A DNA stretch of 63,610 nt from an uncultured Ectothiorhodospiraceae bacterium (lineage in GTDB: Bacteria > Pseudomonadota > Gammaproteobacteria > UBA6429 > Thiohalophilaceae), in assembly GCA_947260005.1 (NCBI GenBank), contig CAMYOL010000047.1:1-63610 (forward strand), in the 5' to 3' direction. Below, piece by piece: positions 47,209-55,758 of the stretch. The notes beneath the pieces are model-generated. The model ran no database searches. It saw nothing but the letters and a program-made list of their open reading frames with translations, and was not told the DNA's origin. The first letter of the stretch is position 1; each line of letters begins with the position of its first letter. A program made the translations under genes and the position numbers.

Positions 47209-47475
47209 ATGAAGCGTCTATTTCTAATCATTCTAACCATATTTATACTACACAGTCAGTGGAGTAGTATTGAGCATGCTTTTCATGACCATGCTGCAGG
47301 TGACGTATGTGTAACCTGTTTAAGTACGCAATCATTAGATGATGCGCTTTTCACGTCTTTTCAACCTGTCTCTCTTGGCAAGAAAACCTGTCGTCAGGAA
47401 CGGCTTAATCTGGAATTAATTTCGACTAAGCGTATCCGTAATTATACTGTTCGTGCCCCACCTGGTTTTATCTGA
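47209..47475 (+). CDS. Small exported Cys/His-rich protein at metal locus
   Basis: 88 residues. N-terminal hydrophobic segment (about 3-18), then a short motif HAFHDHAAGDVCVTC that could bind metal (three His and a CxxC). A third Cys lies in KKTCRQE. It resembles small proteins that I recall being annotated as zinc-uptake chaperones next to zinc ABC genes; this is an inference. It is first gene of the 47.2-52.4 kb metal-transport group. Confidence 0.6.
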   Translation: MKRLFLIILTIFILHSQWSSIEHAFHDHAAGDVCVTCLSTQSLDDALFTSFQPVSLGKKTCRQERLNLELISTKRIRNYTVRAPPGFI

Positions 47476-47553
47476 ATCCTACATATTAAGACTCCACTGT
47501 AAAATTCAGTGAACTTCAGTGGTTTGAGATAATTGATTTGGAAAGGTGTTCAT

Positions 47554-48759
47554 ATGAACAAGATAGTTGTTCTATTTTTGACGATGGTATTCGTCTATTT
47601 TTCTTCACCAGGTTATGCAACAGAATCAGGCAGATTTAATCCCGATATTAGCCTGACCCTGGATGGTCGTTATGGAAGTTACTCAAATGAAAGTGACTAT
47701 GAGCTACCAGGCTTTATGCTTGGCGGTGAAGCGTCGCGTGGCGAGCAAGGATTTCACCTGGGACATAACGAACTCAGTCTTAGCGGAAATGTTGATGATA
47801 TGTTTTATGGCAAGTTCACCATTGCGATCGCCGATCATGAGGGTGAAACCGAGATTGAACTTGAAGAAGCATTTATAGAAACCTTAGCACTCGGTCATGG
47901 TGTTACGATTAAGGCAGGACGCTTTTATTCTGATATTGGTTATTTAAATAATCAACACAGTCATGTCTGGGATTTTATGGATGCCCCCCTGGTATATCGC
48001 GGTATGTTTGGTAACCAACTTATTGATGATGGTCTACAGATCGGCTGGCTGGTTCCTTTAGATTTTTATTTAAAGCTGGGTGTGGAAGCAGGGCGTGGTG
48101 AACGTTTTCCGGCAGGCGGGGCGGGCAATGATGGTAAGGGTACCCATGCTCTGTTTGCCAAGTTTGGTGGTGATGTCGGTGCCAGTCATGCCTGGCAATT
48201 AGGTTTTTCACATTGGCAGGCAGACGTTGATGGTCGAACGGCCGGATCACATGCTCATAGTGCTAGTACATCTGAAACGCCAACGTTTTATGGTGATAGC
48301 GAGGTCAATGGAATCGATTTTGTTTGGAAATGGGCACCTAATGGTAACAGTCGTGATCGAAACCTGAAAATACAAGCAGAATATTTTGTGCGAGATGAAG
48401 ATGGTGTCATCGAAATGGCGGGGAGTAGCCCGCTTGAAACCTCAACTTATCAGGGAGAACAATCGGGTTGGTATCTGCAAACCATTTATCAGTTTATTCA
48501 ACGCTGGCGGATCGGTTACCGTTATGATCGACTCATGGCAGAGAATACGGGTTCAGATTTAACGGTGTTAGCGGAAGCTGGCCTGGATAGCAGGGGACAT
48601 ACTCCTGAACGTTCAACCATCATGATTGATTACTCCCATAGTGAATATAGTCGTATTCGCTTGCAATACGCAAAGGATGATTCCTATGAAGAAAGCGATG
48701 AGCTTTTTTTCATTCAATATGTGGTGACCCTGGGCGCGCATGGTGCGCATCGTTTTTAA
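47554..48759 (+). CDS. Outer-membrane beta-barrel protein, predicted metal-uptake porin
   Basis: About 401 residues with a signal peptide (ending GYA). The sequence alternates polar and hydrophobic strands and ends in Phe, a hallmark of outer-membrane barrels. No TonB box or plug domain, so it is a porin rather than a TonB-dependent receptor. One loop is His-rich (GRTAGSHAHSAST). ATG 47554 with GGAAAGGTG is preferred over 47533. It is 12 bases upstream of the ZnuA-like gene, so it likely brings zinc across the outer membrane. Confidence 0.75.
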   Translation: MNKIVVLFLTMVFVYFSSPGYATESGRFNPDISLTLDGRYGSYSNESDYELPGFMLGGEASRGEQGFHLGHNELSLSGNVDDMFYGKFTIAIADHEGETEIELEEAFIETLALGHGVTIKAGRFYSDIGYLNNQHSHVWDFMDAPLVYRGMFGNQLIDDGLQIGWLVPLDFYLKLGVEAGRGERFPAGGAGNDGKGTHALFAKFGGDVGASHAWQLGFSHWQADVDGRTAGSHAHSASTSETPTFYGDSEVNGIDFVWKWAPNGNSRDRNLKIQAEYFVRDEDGVIEMAGSSPLETSTYQGEQSGWYLQTIYQFIQRWRIGYRYDRLMAENTGSDLTVLAEAGLDSRGHTPERSTIMIDYSHSEYSRIRLQYAKDDSYEESDELFFIQYVVTLGAHGAHRF

Positions 48760-48771
48760 GGAAATACGCAA

Positions 48772-49707
48772 ATGAAAGTCGTTGGTCTATTTTTATTAAA
48801 CATGACATTATTGGCGGCAACAACTCCGGTTTTAGCCACTTTAAATGTTTTTGCCTGTGAGCCGGAATGGGCATCATTAGCGGAAAACATTGCTGGCGAT
48901 CGGGCTAAAATTGATTCGGCGACCACCGCTTACCAGGATCCCCATCATATCGAAGCCCGTCCAAGTTTAATTTCCAAAGTCAGGCGTGCGAATTTATTAA
49001 TCTGCAGTGGCGCGGACCTGGAAATTGGCTGGTTGCCTCTATTACTACGTCAGGCAGCAAATACAGCGGTTCTACCTGGAAAACCAGGTTATTTTGAGGC
49101 GGCCGCCATGGTGGAACGGCTTGATATTCCCGTTAAAACTGATCGTTCTATGACTGATCGTGCTATGACTGATCGTTCTATGGGGGATGTACATGCAAGT
49201 GGAAATCCCCATGTGCATTTGGATCCAAACCGTATCCAAATCATTGCCGCAGCGTTGTCGAAGCGCCTGATCGAAATTGATCCGGAAGGTAAACCGTATT
49301 ATCAACAACGCTATGTTGATTTTAAACAACGCTGGCAAACTGCGATACAAAAATGGCAACAACAGGCTGCATCATTAAAGGGAACTCGCATGGTTGTCCA
49401 TCATCGGGATTGGGTATATTTATTCGACTGGTTAGGTATTGAAATAGCAGGCGCATTAGAACCCAAGCCTGGTTTACCGGCATCCGCCGGTCACCTGGTT
49501 GCTTTGAAGCAGACCTTAGCAGAAAAATCCGCCGCAATGATTGTCCATACTCCCTATCAAAATACCCGCGCTGCAAAACGACTTTCACAAATGACGAATA
49601 TGCCTGTGCTTGAGTTACCTTATACCGTGGGTGGACATGAACGGGTGACTGATCTCTTTAGCCTGTTTGACGTGACAATCCAGTTATTAACCGGTGTAAA
49701 AAAATGA
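48772..49707 (+). CDS. ZnuA-like metal ABC substrate-binding protein
   Basis: 311 residues with a signal peptide (about 1-22). It belongs to cluster A-I metal-binding proteins: metal ligands are expected in YQDPHHIEARPS, NPHVHLDP and VVHHRDW. The usual fourth acidic ligand is not obvious. The flexible loop that is His-rich in ZnuA is short and contains a pentapeptide repeat, TDRSM-TDRAM-TDRSM (49138-49182). The stop overlaps the permease start by 4 bases. Confidence 0.88.
   Translation: MKVVGLFLLNMTLLAATTPVLATLNVFACEPEWASLAENIAGDRAKIDSATTAYQDPHHIEARPSLISKVRRANLLICSGADLEIGWLPLLLRQAANTAVLPGKPGYFEAAAMVERLDIPVKTDRSMTDRAMTDRSMGDVHASGNPHVHLDPNRIQIIAAALSKRLIEIDPEGKPYYQQRYVDFKQRWQTAIQKWQQQAASLKGTRMVVHHRDWVYLFDWLGIEIAGALEPKPGLPASAGHLVALKQTLAEKSAAMIVHTPYQNTRAAKRLSQMTNMPVLELPYTVGGHERVTDLFSLFDVTIQLLTGVKK
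49138..49182 (+). repeat. 15-base tandem repeat inside the ZnuA-like gene
   Basis: Three in-frame 15-base units (ACTGATCGTTCTATG type, the middle one with one changed base) encode TDR(S/A)M three times. They lie where ZnuA proteins carry a variable metal-binding loop. Confidence 0.9.
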
Positions 49708-50468
49708 ATTGGGCGGGATTAGATGCCAGCATTATCGTTCCTGCATTGGTGGCGGGATTACTTGTTACCTCTACCCATGTGCCGTTAGGACAACAGGTAT
49801 TAAAACGTGGCATCATTTTTCTTGATCTGGCTGTCGCGCAAATTGCCGGACTGGGCATTATTGTCGCTTATAGTTTTGGTTGGCAGGCGGGTGGCTGGCA
49901 AGTACAGTTGATTGCAATGGGCACCGCATTACTCGGTGTGCTATTTCTTTATTATGCGGAAAAACACTGGCCAGACATACTTGAAGCCATCATTGGTTCT
50001 TTATTTGTTTTAGCCTCCAGCGGCAGTATATTATTATTGGCAGTAAATCCGCATGGAGGTGAGCAATTAAAAGAATTATTGGTCGGACAAATCCTGTGGG
50101 TTGGTTATAATCAGATCATTCCAGTCTTGATCTTATACGTGATCATTTTAGCGTTATGGTTCCGGATTTCATCGCAAGCGTCTTCATTACATTTCTATAT
50201 ACTATTTGCCTTAACCATCACTGCCTCAGTACAATTAGTTGGTATTTACCTGGTGTTTGCGACCTTAATTCTTCCTGCATTAGCCATACGAAATGTTAAA
50301 AAATATGCATTGGGTTATGGCTACCTGATCGGAGGGCTCGGTTACCTGCTCGGGCTGGTGTTAGCGGCATTACTTGATATGCCTGCCGGGGCCATGATTG
50401 TATACACATTGGCGATCATTGCCATGCTAGTGGGCAGGTTACTTCGCAAAGGTTTAATTGCCCATTGA
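49704..50468 (+). CDS. Metal ABC transporter permease (ABC-3 family)
   Basis: 254 residues and about eight membrane helices. ABC-3 (ZnuB-like) features: GQQVLKRGIIFLDLAVAQIAGLG and LVGIYLVFATLILPALAIR. It pairs with the ZnuA-like gene just upstream. No ATP-binding subunit lies in the gene group or elsewhere in the window, so the energy source for this permease is open. Confidence 0.9.
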   Translation: MNWAGLDASIIVPALVAGLLVTSTHVPLGQQVLKRGIIFLDLAVAQIAGLGIIVAYSFGWQAGGWQVQLIAMGTALLGVLFLYYAEKHWPDILEAIIGSLFVLASSGSILLLAVNPHGGEQLKELLVGQILWVGYNQIIPVLILYVIILALWFRISSQASSLHFYILFALTITASVQLVGIYLVFATLILPALAIRNVKKYALGYGYLIGGLGYLLGLVLAALLDMPAGAMIVYTLAIIAMLVGRLLRKGLIAH

Positions 50469-50518
50469 TTAGGATTACTGATTCTGATTAAAAATTTTAA
50501 TTAATAAAGGTATCGTCG

Positions 50519-52402
50519 ATGGAACTTAGTATACGTGCGGTATTACTCGGGATTGGTTTATCTTTATTGCTCGGTGCCGCGAATGCCTATCTCGGTTTGA
50601 AGGTTGGTATGACGGTTTCTGCTTCGATTCCTGCAGCGGTGATTTCTTTTGCCGTTTTGCGCTGGTTTCGCCAGTCGAATATTCTTGAAAATAATTTGAT
50701 TCAAACGGCAGCGTCTGCTGGCGAGTCACTCGCCGCCGGCATGATCTTTACGTTACCGGCGTTAATCATGTTGGGGGCCTGGCAAGAGTTTAATTATTTA
50801 CAAGGTACGCTATTAATTATACTCGGTGGGATTTTAGGCGTTCTAATCGCCGTGCCCTTGCGCCGAGCTTTGCTCGATCATCCTGAGCTGACGTTTCCAG
50901 AAGGAGTGGCGACGGCTGAAGTATTAAAAGCGGGTTATTCTCGACGGGGTGCAGTGAAGTTTTTGATCAGTGGAGCTCTGATCGCAGCGGGGTTTAAATT
51001 GTTACAAAGTGGTTTAGGCATTGCCGCTAACTCAATCAGTGGCGCTTATTATAATAGTAAAATTTTGTTTGGTTTTGGTGCTGATTTATCGGCGGCTCTG
51101 GTTGCCGTCGGTTTTATTGTTCGCATGCGCATTGCCAGTTTAATGATGATTGGCGGGGTATTGGTCTGGATTATCATCATGCCTATTTATTCATACTGGC
51201 AACTCAACCCTGCAACGCTAATCGAAAACCAAACGGCGATGGGGTTGGCGTTTAATATATGGTCGACGGATTTACGCTTTATCGGCGTTGGTGCGATGTT
51301 AGTGGCCGGCTTTTGGGTATTGCTGCTGGCAATCAAACCCGTCTGGCATTCGCTGGCAACCTCATCGAAAACACCCGCTGTAAAAAACGCTAAGGATTTT
51401 TCAACTAAAACGATCTTAATCGCGATAGGTTTAATGGTTGTCCCGATTATGTATGTACAATCGAGCATGATTGACTATTGGTCGATTCTTATCTTTGCTT
51501 TGTTGTATGCCTTGGTCGCCAGTTTTTTATTTTCAACTGTGGCCGCTTATATGGCGGGTTTAGTGGGTTCGTCAAACAATCCTATTTCGGGAGTCACTAT
51601 CGCCACGATTTTTATTGCGGCGCTAGTTATATATTTTTTATTACACCTTGCTGGTGATGGTGAATTAAGTGAAAGCAACCAATTACATGCTGGCGGGTTA
51701 ACGATTTTGATTGCGACGATTGTGTGTTGCGCGGCTGCGATCTCGGGCGACACCATGCAGGACCTGAAAGCCGGCCAGATTGTTGGGGCAACACCAAAGC
51801 TGCAAACATGGATGCAGATTATCGGTGTGCTAGCCGCTGGTTTGATATTACTACCGATACTTACCTTATTATTTGAGGCCTATGGTTTTGTTGGATTTTA
51901 CCCGCGTGAGGGTATGGATGCGAGTCAGGCTCTGGCTGCACCACAGGCGAGTTTAATGAAGTCAGTCGCTCTTGGTGTTTTTAGTGGCGATTTAAAATGG
52001 GGGCTAATCTATCTAGGTGCGGCGATCGCGGTGGTGATCATTTTATTTGATCTCGCATTACGTTGGACTAACAAGACCCTGAGACTCCCCGTTATGGCGG
52101 TCGCAGTTGGTATGTATCTACCGGTTACTTTATCCGTGCCCATTTTTATTGGTGGTCTTATTGCACAGCTGGTTAATAAGTCTTCTAAAGAAAAACAACA
52201 GGATGCCACCTTATTTGCATCGGGGCTCATTGCAGGTGAAGCTTTAATTGGAATTCTGTTAGCGATACCGTTTGCATTATTACAAGACACCTCATATTTC
52301 TATTTAACCACAAACCGGGATGTGCTCTGGATTAGTATCGTCGGCATTGTTATGCTTGGCTATATTGTTTATAAATTGTGGCGTAGCGGCCAGAAGGTGT
52401 AA
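50519..52402 (+). CDS. OPT-family transporter
   Basis: 627 residues with about 15 membrane helices. It begins RAVLLGIGLSLLLGAANAYLGLKVGMTVSASIPAAV-like (the first stretch is GLSLLLGAANAYLGLKVG), the signature of oligopeptide/YSL transporters. Other landmarks are QTAASAGESLAAGMIFTLPAL and SGDTMQDLKAGQIVGATPKLQ. Substrates in the family are peptides or metal-chelate complexes. The position after the zinc genes hints at a metal chelate, an inference only. Confidence 0.88.
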   Translation: MELSIRAVLLGIGLSLLLGAANAYLGLKVGMTVSASIPAAVISFAVLRWFRQSNILENNLIQTAASAGESLAAGMIFTLPALIMLGAWQEFNYLQGTLLIILGGILGVLIAVPLRRALLDHPELTFPEGVATAEVLKAGYSRRGAVKFLISGALIAAGFKLLQSGLGIAANSISGAYYNSKILFGFGADLSAALVAVGFIVRMRIASLMMIGGVLVWIIIMPIYSYWQLNPATLIENQTAMGLAFNIWSTDLRFIGVGAMLVAGFWVLLLAIKPVWHSLATSSKTPAVKNAKDFSTKTILIAIGLMVVPIMYVQSSMIDYWSILIFALLYALVASFLFSTVAAYMAGLVGSSNNPISGVTIATIFIAALVIYFLLHLAGDGELSESNQLHAGGLTILIATIVCCAAAISGDTMQDLKAGQIVGATPKLQTWMQIIGVLAAGLILLPILTLLFEAYGFVGFYPREGMDASQALAAPQASLMKSVALGVFSGDLKWGLIYLGAAIAVVIILFDLALRWTNKTLRLPVMAVAVGMYLPVTLSVPIFIGGLIAQLVNKSSKEKQQDATLFASGLIAGEALIGILLAIPFALLQDTSYFYLTTNRDVLWISIVGIVMLGYIVYKLWRSGQKV

Positions 52403-52419
52403 CATTAATCCGCCTTGTT

Positions 52420-52513
52420 ACCCTAACCGGAGCTTACCCCCAATCTGTCATCCTGACCGAAGCTTAGACCCAATCTGTCATCCTGACCGAAGCGAAGCGT
52501 AGTGGAAGGATCT
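52420..52513. repeat. GTCATCCTGACCGAAGC tandem copies
   Basis: Two tandem 30-base units beginning CAATCTGTCATCCTGACCGAAGC, with a partial upstream unit CCTAACCGGAGC. Same family as 22951-23093 and 41106-41321. It lies between the OPT gene and ogt. Confidence 0.75.
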
Positions 52514-52567
52514 TGCTTTTAATGATAGCTGTTAATGTTGATACAAAGAACCATTAAGGAATCCGAG

Positions 52568-53032
52568 ATGACTGAAAGTTTCGTAATGAACAGCCCCGTT
52601 GGTTACCTTTTCATTGAAACATGTGACGATACCGTTACCGGTCTTGAATACAATACCCGTAAACGGCCTGGTAATAAACCATTAACGAAACAACAAAGCA
52701 ACATTAAAAAACACATTCAGACTTATTTTTCTAATAATACTAAATTTAATTTGAACCTGGAACTAAACGGAACCGAATTTCAAAAAAAAGTATGGGCGGT
52801 GTTACAAAAAATACCGGCTGGGAAAGTGAAAACCTATGGTGATGTTGCCAGGCAATTAAATAGTAGTGCACGTGCAGTCGGGAATGCCTGTCGGGCTAAT
52901 CCAATACCCTTGATCGTTCCCTGTCATCGTGTCGTGGCAAAGACAGGTATAGGTGGTTTTTCTGGAAAAACAAATGGTAGCAGCATCGACCGGAAACGTT
53001 GGTTATTAGCACATGAAGGTGTTAGTTTATAA
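52568..53032 (+). CDS. ogt: Methylated-DNA-protein cysteine methyltransferase
   Basis: About 154 residues. The active-site motif IPLIVPCHRVV holds the acceptor Cys. The helix-turn-helix region is PAGKVKTYGDVARQLN with NACRANP. It repairs O6-methylguanine and O4-methylthymine in a suicide reaction. ATG 52568 has AAGGAATCC upstream; the longer frame to 52535 is less likely. Confidence 0.95.
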   Translation: MTESFVMNSPVGYLFIETCDDTVTGLEYNTRKRPGNKPLTKQQSNIKKHIQTYFSNNTKFNLNLELNGTEFQKKVWAVLQKIPAGKVKTYGDVARQLNSSARAVGNACRANPIPLIVPCHRVVAKTGIGGFSGKTNGSSIDRKRWLLAHEGVSL

Positions 53033-53039
53033 ACATTCA

Positions 53040-53951
53040 ATGTCATGTCGAGCTGAGGGTGTATTGGATACCTTAATCGATCAATTTATTGATACGATCT
53101 GGATGGAGCAGGGCTTAAGTCAAAATACGCTTAATGCCTATCGAACCGATCTCAATAAGTTAAATGATTGGCTGGTTAAAACAAATCGCACTGCCATTGC
53201 CAAAGTAGATCGAAGCGATTTAGTTGATTACCTCGCTAAACAGAGTAAATTGAAAAAGAGTCCCCGTAGCAGTGCTCGGCTACTCTCTACCTTGCGTCGA
53301 TTCTATGCATACTGTCTGCGCCAGGGAATCATTCAGGATGATCCCACTCGATTGCTGGCCTCGCCCAAACTGGGGCAACCATTACCTAATTCATTGAGCG
53401 AAGATGAAGTTGAGCGTTTGCTGTCAGCACCGGATCTCAATACCTCTCTAGGACTTAGAGATCGAGCCATGCTGGAACTTCTGTATGCAACCGGTTTACG
53501 TGTCTCAGAACTCGTTAACTTAAGCGATGGTCAGGTCAGTCTTCGCCAGGGTGTGTTGCGCGTAACCGGGAAGGGTGACAAAGAGCGCCTGGTACCAATT
53601 GGAGATGAGGCGATAAACTGGCTGGAGAAGTATCTTCGCTTAGCTCGTCCTGAACTGGCCCAGGACACCCAATCCGGGGCGCTGTTTTTGACCAAGCGGA
53701 AATCGGGCATGACTCGGCAGGCATTCTGGTATTTGATTAAACGCTATGCCCAGCAGGAGGACATTCGCTCTCATTTATCCCCCCATACTTTACGTCATGC
53801 CTTTGCGACCCATTTGCTAAACCACGGGGCCGATCTGCGTGCGGTACAAATGCTATTAGGCCACAGTAGTGTGTCAACGACACAGATTTACACCCATGTT
53901 GCCAAGGCCAGATTGAAGGCCATGCACGCAAAACACCATCCACGGGGCTAA
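53040..53951 (+). CDS. xerD: Tyrosine recombinase XerD
   Basis: About 303 residues. SAM-like N-terminal domain (QFIDTIWMEQGLSQNTLNAY), then the catalytic set R (ATGLRVSELV), K (TGKGDKERLVP), H-R (SPHTLRHAFATHLL), H (LLGHSSVSTT) and Tyr (QIYTHV). It acts with XerC at dif to resolve chromosome dimers. Start is uncertain: the frame runs back to 53013, overlapping ogt by 20 bases; ATG 53040 and TTG 53064 (GAGGG upstream) are alternatives. Confidence 0.94.
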   Translation: MSCRAEGVLDTLIDQFIDTIWMEQGLSQNTLNAYRTDLNKLNDWLVKTNRTAIAKVDRSDLVDYLAKQSKLKKSPRSSARLLSTLRRFYAYCLRQGIIQDDPTRLLASPKLGQPLPNSLSEDEVERLLSAPDLNTSLGLRDRAMLELLYATGLRVSELVNLSDGQVSLRQGVLRVTGKGDKERLVPIGDEAINWLEKYLRLARPELAQDTQSGALFLTKRKSGMTRQAFWYLIKRYAQQEDIRSHLSPHTLRHAFATHLLNHGADLRAVQMLLGHSSVSTTQIYTHVAKARLKAMHAKHHPRG

Positions 53952-54052
53952 TTTTCGATAATATTTGCCAATCAGTGAACTATCCGGGTGCTTTGTCAGT
54001 CAAACGCCTTATAATACGCACGTTTTTCTGAATTTATGGATGGGAAGTATTA

Positions 54053-54826
54053 ATGAAGTTGTTAAAAGTAGTCATATTAGGTGTTGTTTTCGCGCTCCCT
54101 ATGGCGGTCAGCGCCGATAGTAAAAAAGACGAAATTGAGCTGGTGAAAGCTCGTGTTATGAAAGAGCTGAAAAAAGAGCCCAGTTCCATCACCGAGTCTC
54201 CCATTCCAGGGCTTTATCAGGTCACCGTCGGCTCACAGATTTTTTATTTTTACAAAGATGGACGCCATGTTATTTCCGGTGACATGTTTGATATGGAAAA
54301 AGGCCTTAATCTGACTCAAACCGCTCGCAGTAAGGCCCAAATGGCGGCACTAAGAACCCGTAATCCGGACAATATCGCAGAGCTAAAGAAAATGGGCGAA
54401 AAGAATATGATTGTCTTCGCGCCTAAAGGGGAAGTGAAACACACCATCTCAGTGTTTACCGATATCGATTGCGGTTACTGCCGAAAATTACATAAAGAAA
54501 TGGCCGCTTATAATAAACTCGGTATCAAGGTTCGTTACTTAGCTTATCCTCGTGCCGGTGTTGGCTCAGGTTCTTACGATAAAATAGTTTCAGTCTGGTG
54601 TGCGGACGATCAAAGAGCGGCAATGAGTCTTGCCAAAGGTGGTGGTGCGGTTAAGAGTAAAACTTGTGACAATCCGGTTCAAGCTCAGATGGCGTTAGGT
54701 GAGAAAATGGGTGTGAATGGGACTCCCGCATTGGTATTAGACAATGGTCAACTCTACCCAGGTTACGCGCCGGCCGATAAATTGATTGCCTTACTGGATA
54801 GTATCAAGCTGGCTGCAAAAAATTAA
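54053..54826 (+). CDS. dsbC: Thiol:disulfide interchange protein DsbC
   Basis: 257 residues. Signal peptide about 1-22 (ending VSA). An N-terminal dimerisation domain is followed by a thioredoxin-fold domain with DIDCGYCRKLHKEM (CGYC) and the cis-proline loop GVNGTPALVLDNGQLYPGY. It is the periplasmic disulfide isomerase kept reduced by DsbD. TATAAT at 54010-54015 is a likely -10. The xerD-dsbC order is common in gammaproteobacteria. Confidence 0.96.
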   Translation: MKLLKVVILGVVFALPMAVSADSKKDEIELVKARVMKELKKEPSSITESPIPGLYQVTVGSQIFYFYKDGRHVISGDMFDMEKGLNLTQTARSKAQMAALRTRNPDNIAELKKMGEKNMIVFAPKGEVKHTISVFTDIDCGYCRKLHKEMAAYNKLGIKVRYLAYPRAGVGSGSYDKIVSVWCADDQRAAMSLAKGGGAVKSKTCDNPVQAQMALGEKMGVNGTPALVLDNGQLYPGYAPADKLIALLDSIKLAAKN

Positions 54827-54844
54827 TCGGGCAGAATTTCTATT

Positions 54845-55696
54845 TTAATTTAACAGGCTTGCCATTTTTTGTCGGTAGCGTGAGACGAGTTCTCCGCTAC
54901 CGCCAAGCATTTCAAATACTTTTATCATTCCCTTGCGACCGGCATCATCATTAAAGCTTCGATCGCGGCGCATAATTTCTAAGAATTGTTCCAGTGCTTG
55001 TTCGAAATTAGATTGAGTGATGTATAATGAGCTCAACTGATAACGAAGTTCATTGTTATCTTCATCATCCTGTAATTGTTTTAATAACGTATCGATGTCG
55101 CCACTGCTTTCGCTCGCCGTGCTTAAAAACTCTAGTTGACCAAGTAAGGCGACAACTTCCGGGCTGGTACGTACCTCAGCGGGCAGGCTTTCTAATATTG
55201 CTTTAGCATCCGAATATTGTTTTTCATTCATTAATACATTGACGTATAAAATACGGTTCTGGCTGTTATCGGGATCGCTGTTCACAATGGATATCATATC
55301 CTGGATACAATCTCGGTCGCCTTGTTTGTATTTTTCTATTGCGGCTTGCATTAACTGGTCTGATTCACGACTAATGTGTTTATCGAGTAAGGCGCGGATT
55401 TCAGTCTCAGACTGTACGCCAAGGAATTCATCGACCACCTCGCCATTTTTAATCAGTTTAACCGTCGGCACACTGCGTACCGAATACTCCTGCGCCAGGG
55501 CTTGCTGTTCATCAATGTTCACCTTGGCGAGCTTGAAACCACCCTGATAACTTTCCGCAAGGGATTCAAGTACCGGCATTAATGACTTGCAGGGGCCACA
55601 CCAAGGTGCCCAAAAGTCGACCATAACAAGTTGTTGGCTAGATGCGTGGATAACATCTCGCACAAAGGTGTCGGCGCTTACATCAAATGAAAACAT
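54845..55696 (-). CDS. CnoX/YbbN-like thioredoxin-TPR co-chaperone
   Basis: 283 residues. The N-terminal thioredoxin domain has FWAPWCGPCKSLMPVL and VRSVPTVKLIKNGE. The C-terminal part (about 115-283) is helical and TPR-like (AIEKYKQGDRDCIQDMIS, NNELRYQLSSLYITQSNFEQAL). E. coli CnoX, a holdase linked to GroEL and DnaK, has SQHC in place of WCGPC. The intact CGPC here suggests that redox activity is kept. Convergent with dsbC. Confidence 0.9.
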   Translation of the reverse strand: MFSFDVSADTFVRDVIHASSQQLVMVDFWAPWCGPCKSLMPVLESLAESYQGGFKLAKVNIDEQQALAQEYSVRSVPTVKLIKNGEVVDEFLGVQSETEIRALLDKHISRESDQLMQAAIEKYKQGDRDCIQDMISIVNSDPDNSQNRILYVNVLMNEKQYSDAKAILESLPAEVRTSPEVVALLGQLEFLSTASESSGDIDTLLKQLQDDEDNNELRYQLSSLYITQSNFEQALEQFLEIMRRDRSFNDDAGRKGMIKVFEMLGGSGELVSRYRQKMASLLN

Positions 55697-55758
55697 AATG
55701 ATTCCTGTTGGTTAATCTTATTCTAAGGGTATTGAATAGCCAATCTATGGGGACGAAT

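Noticed and set aside
47476-47553. Zur-binding site before the porin gene
   Set aside because: A small hairpin CCACTG...CAGTGG is present, but nothing resembles the usual GTTATA-TATAAC type Zur palindrome here or before 47209.
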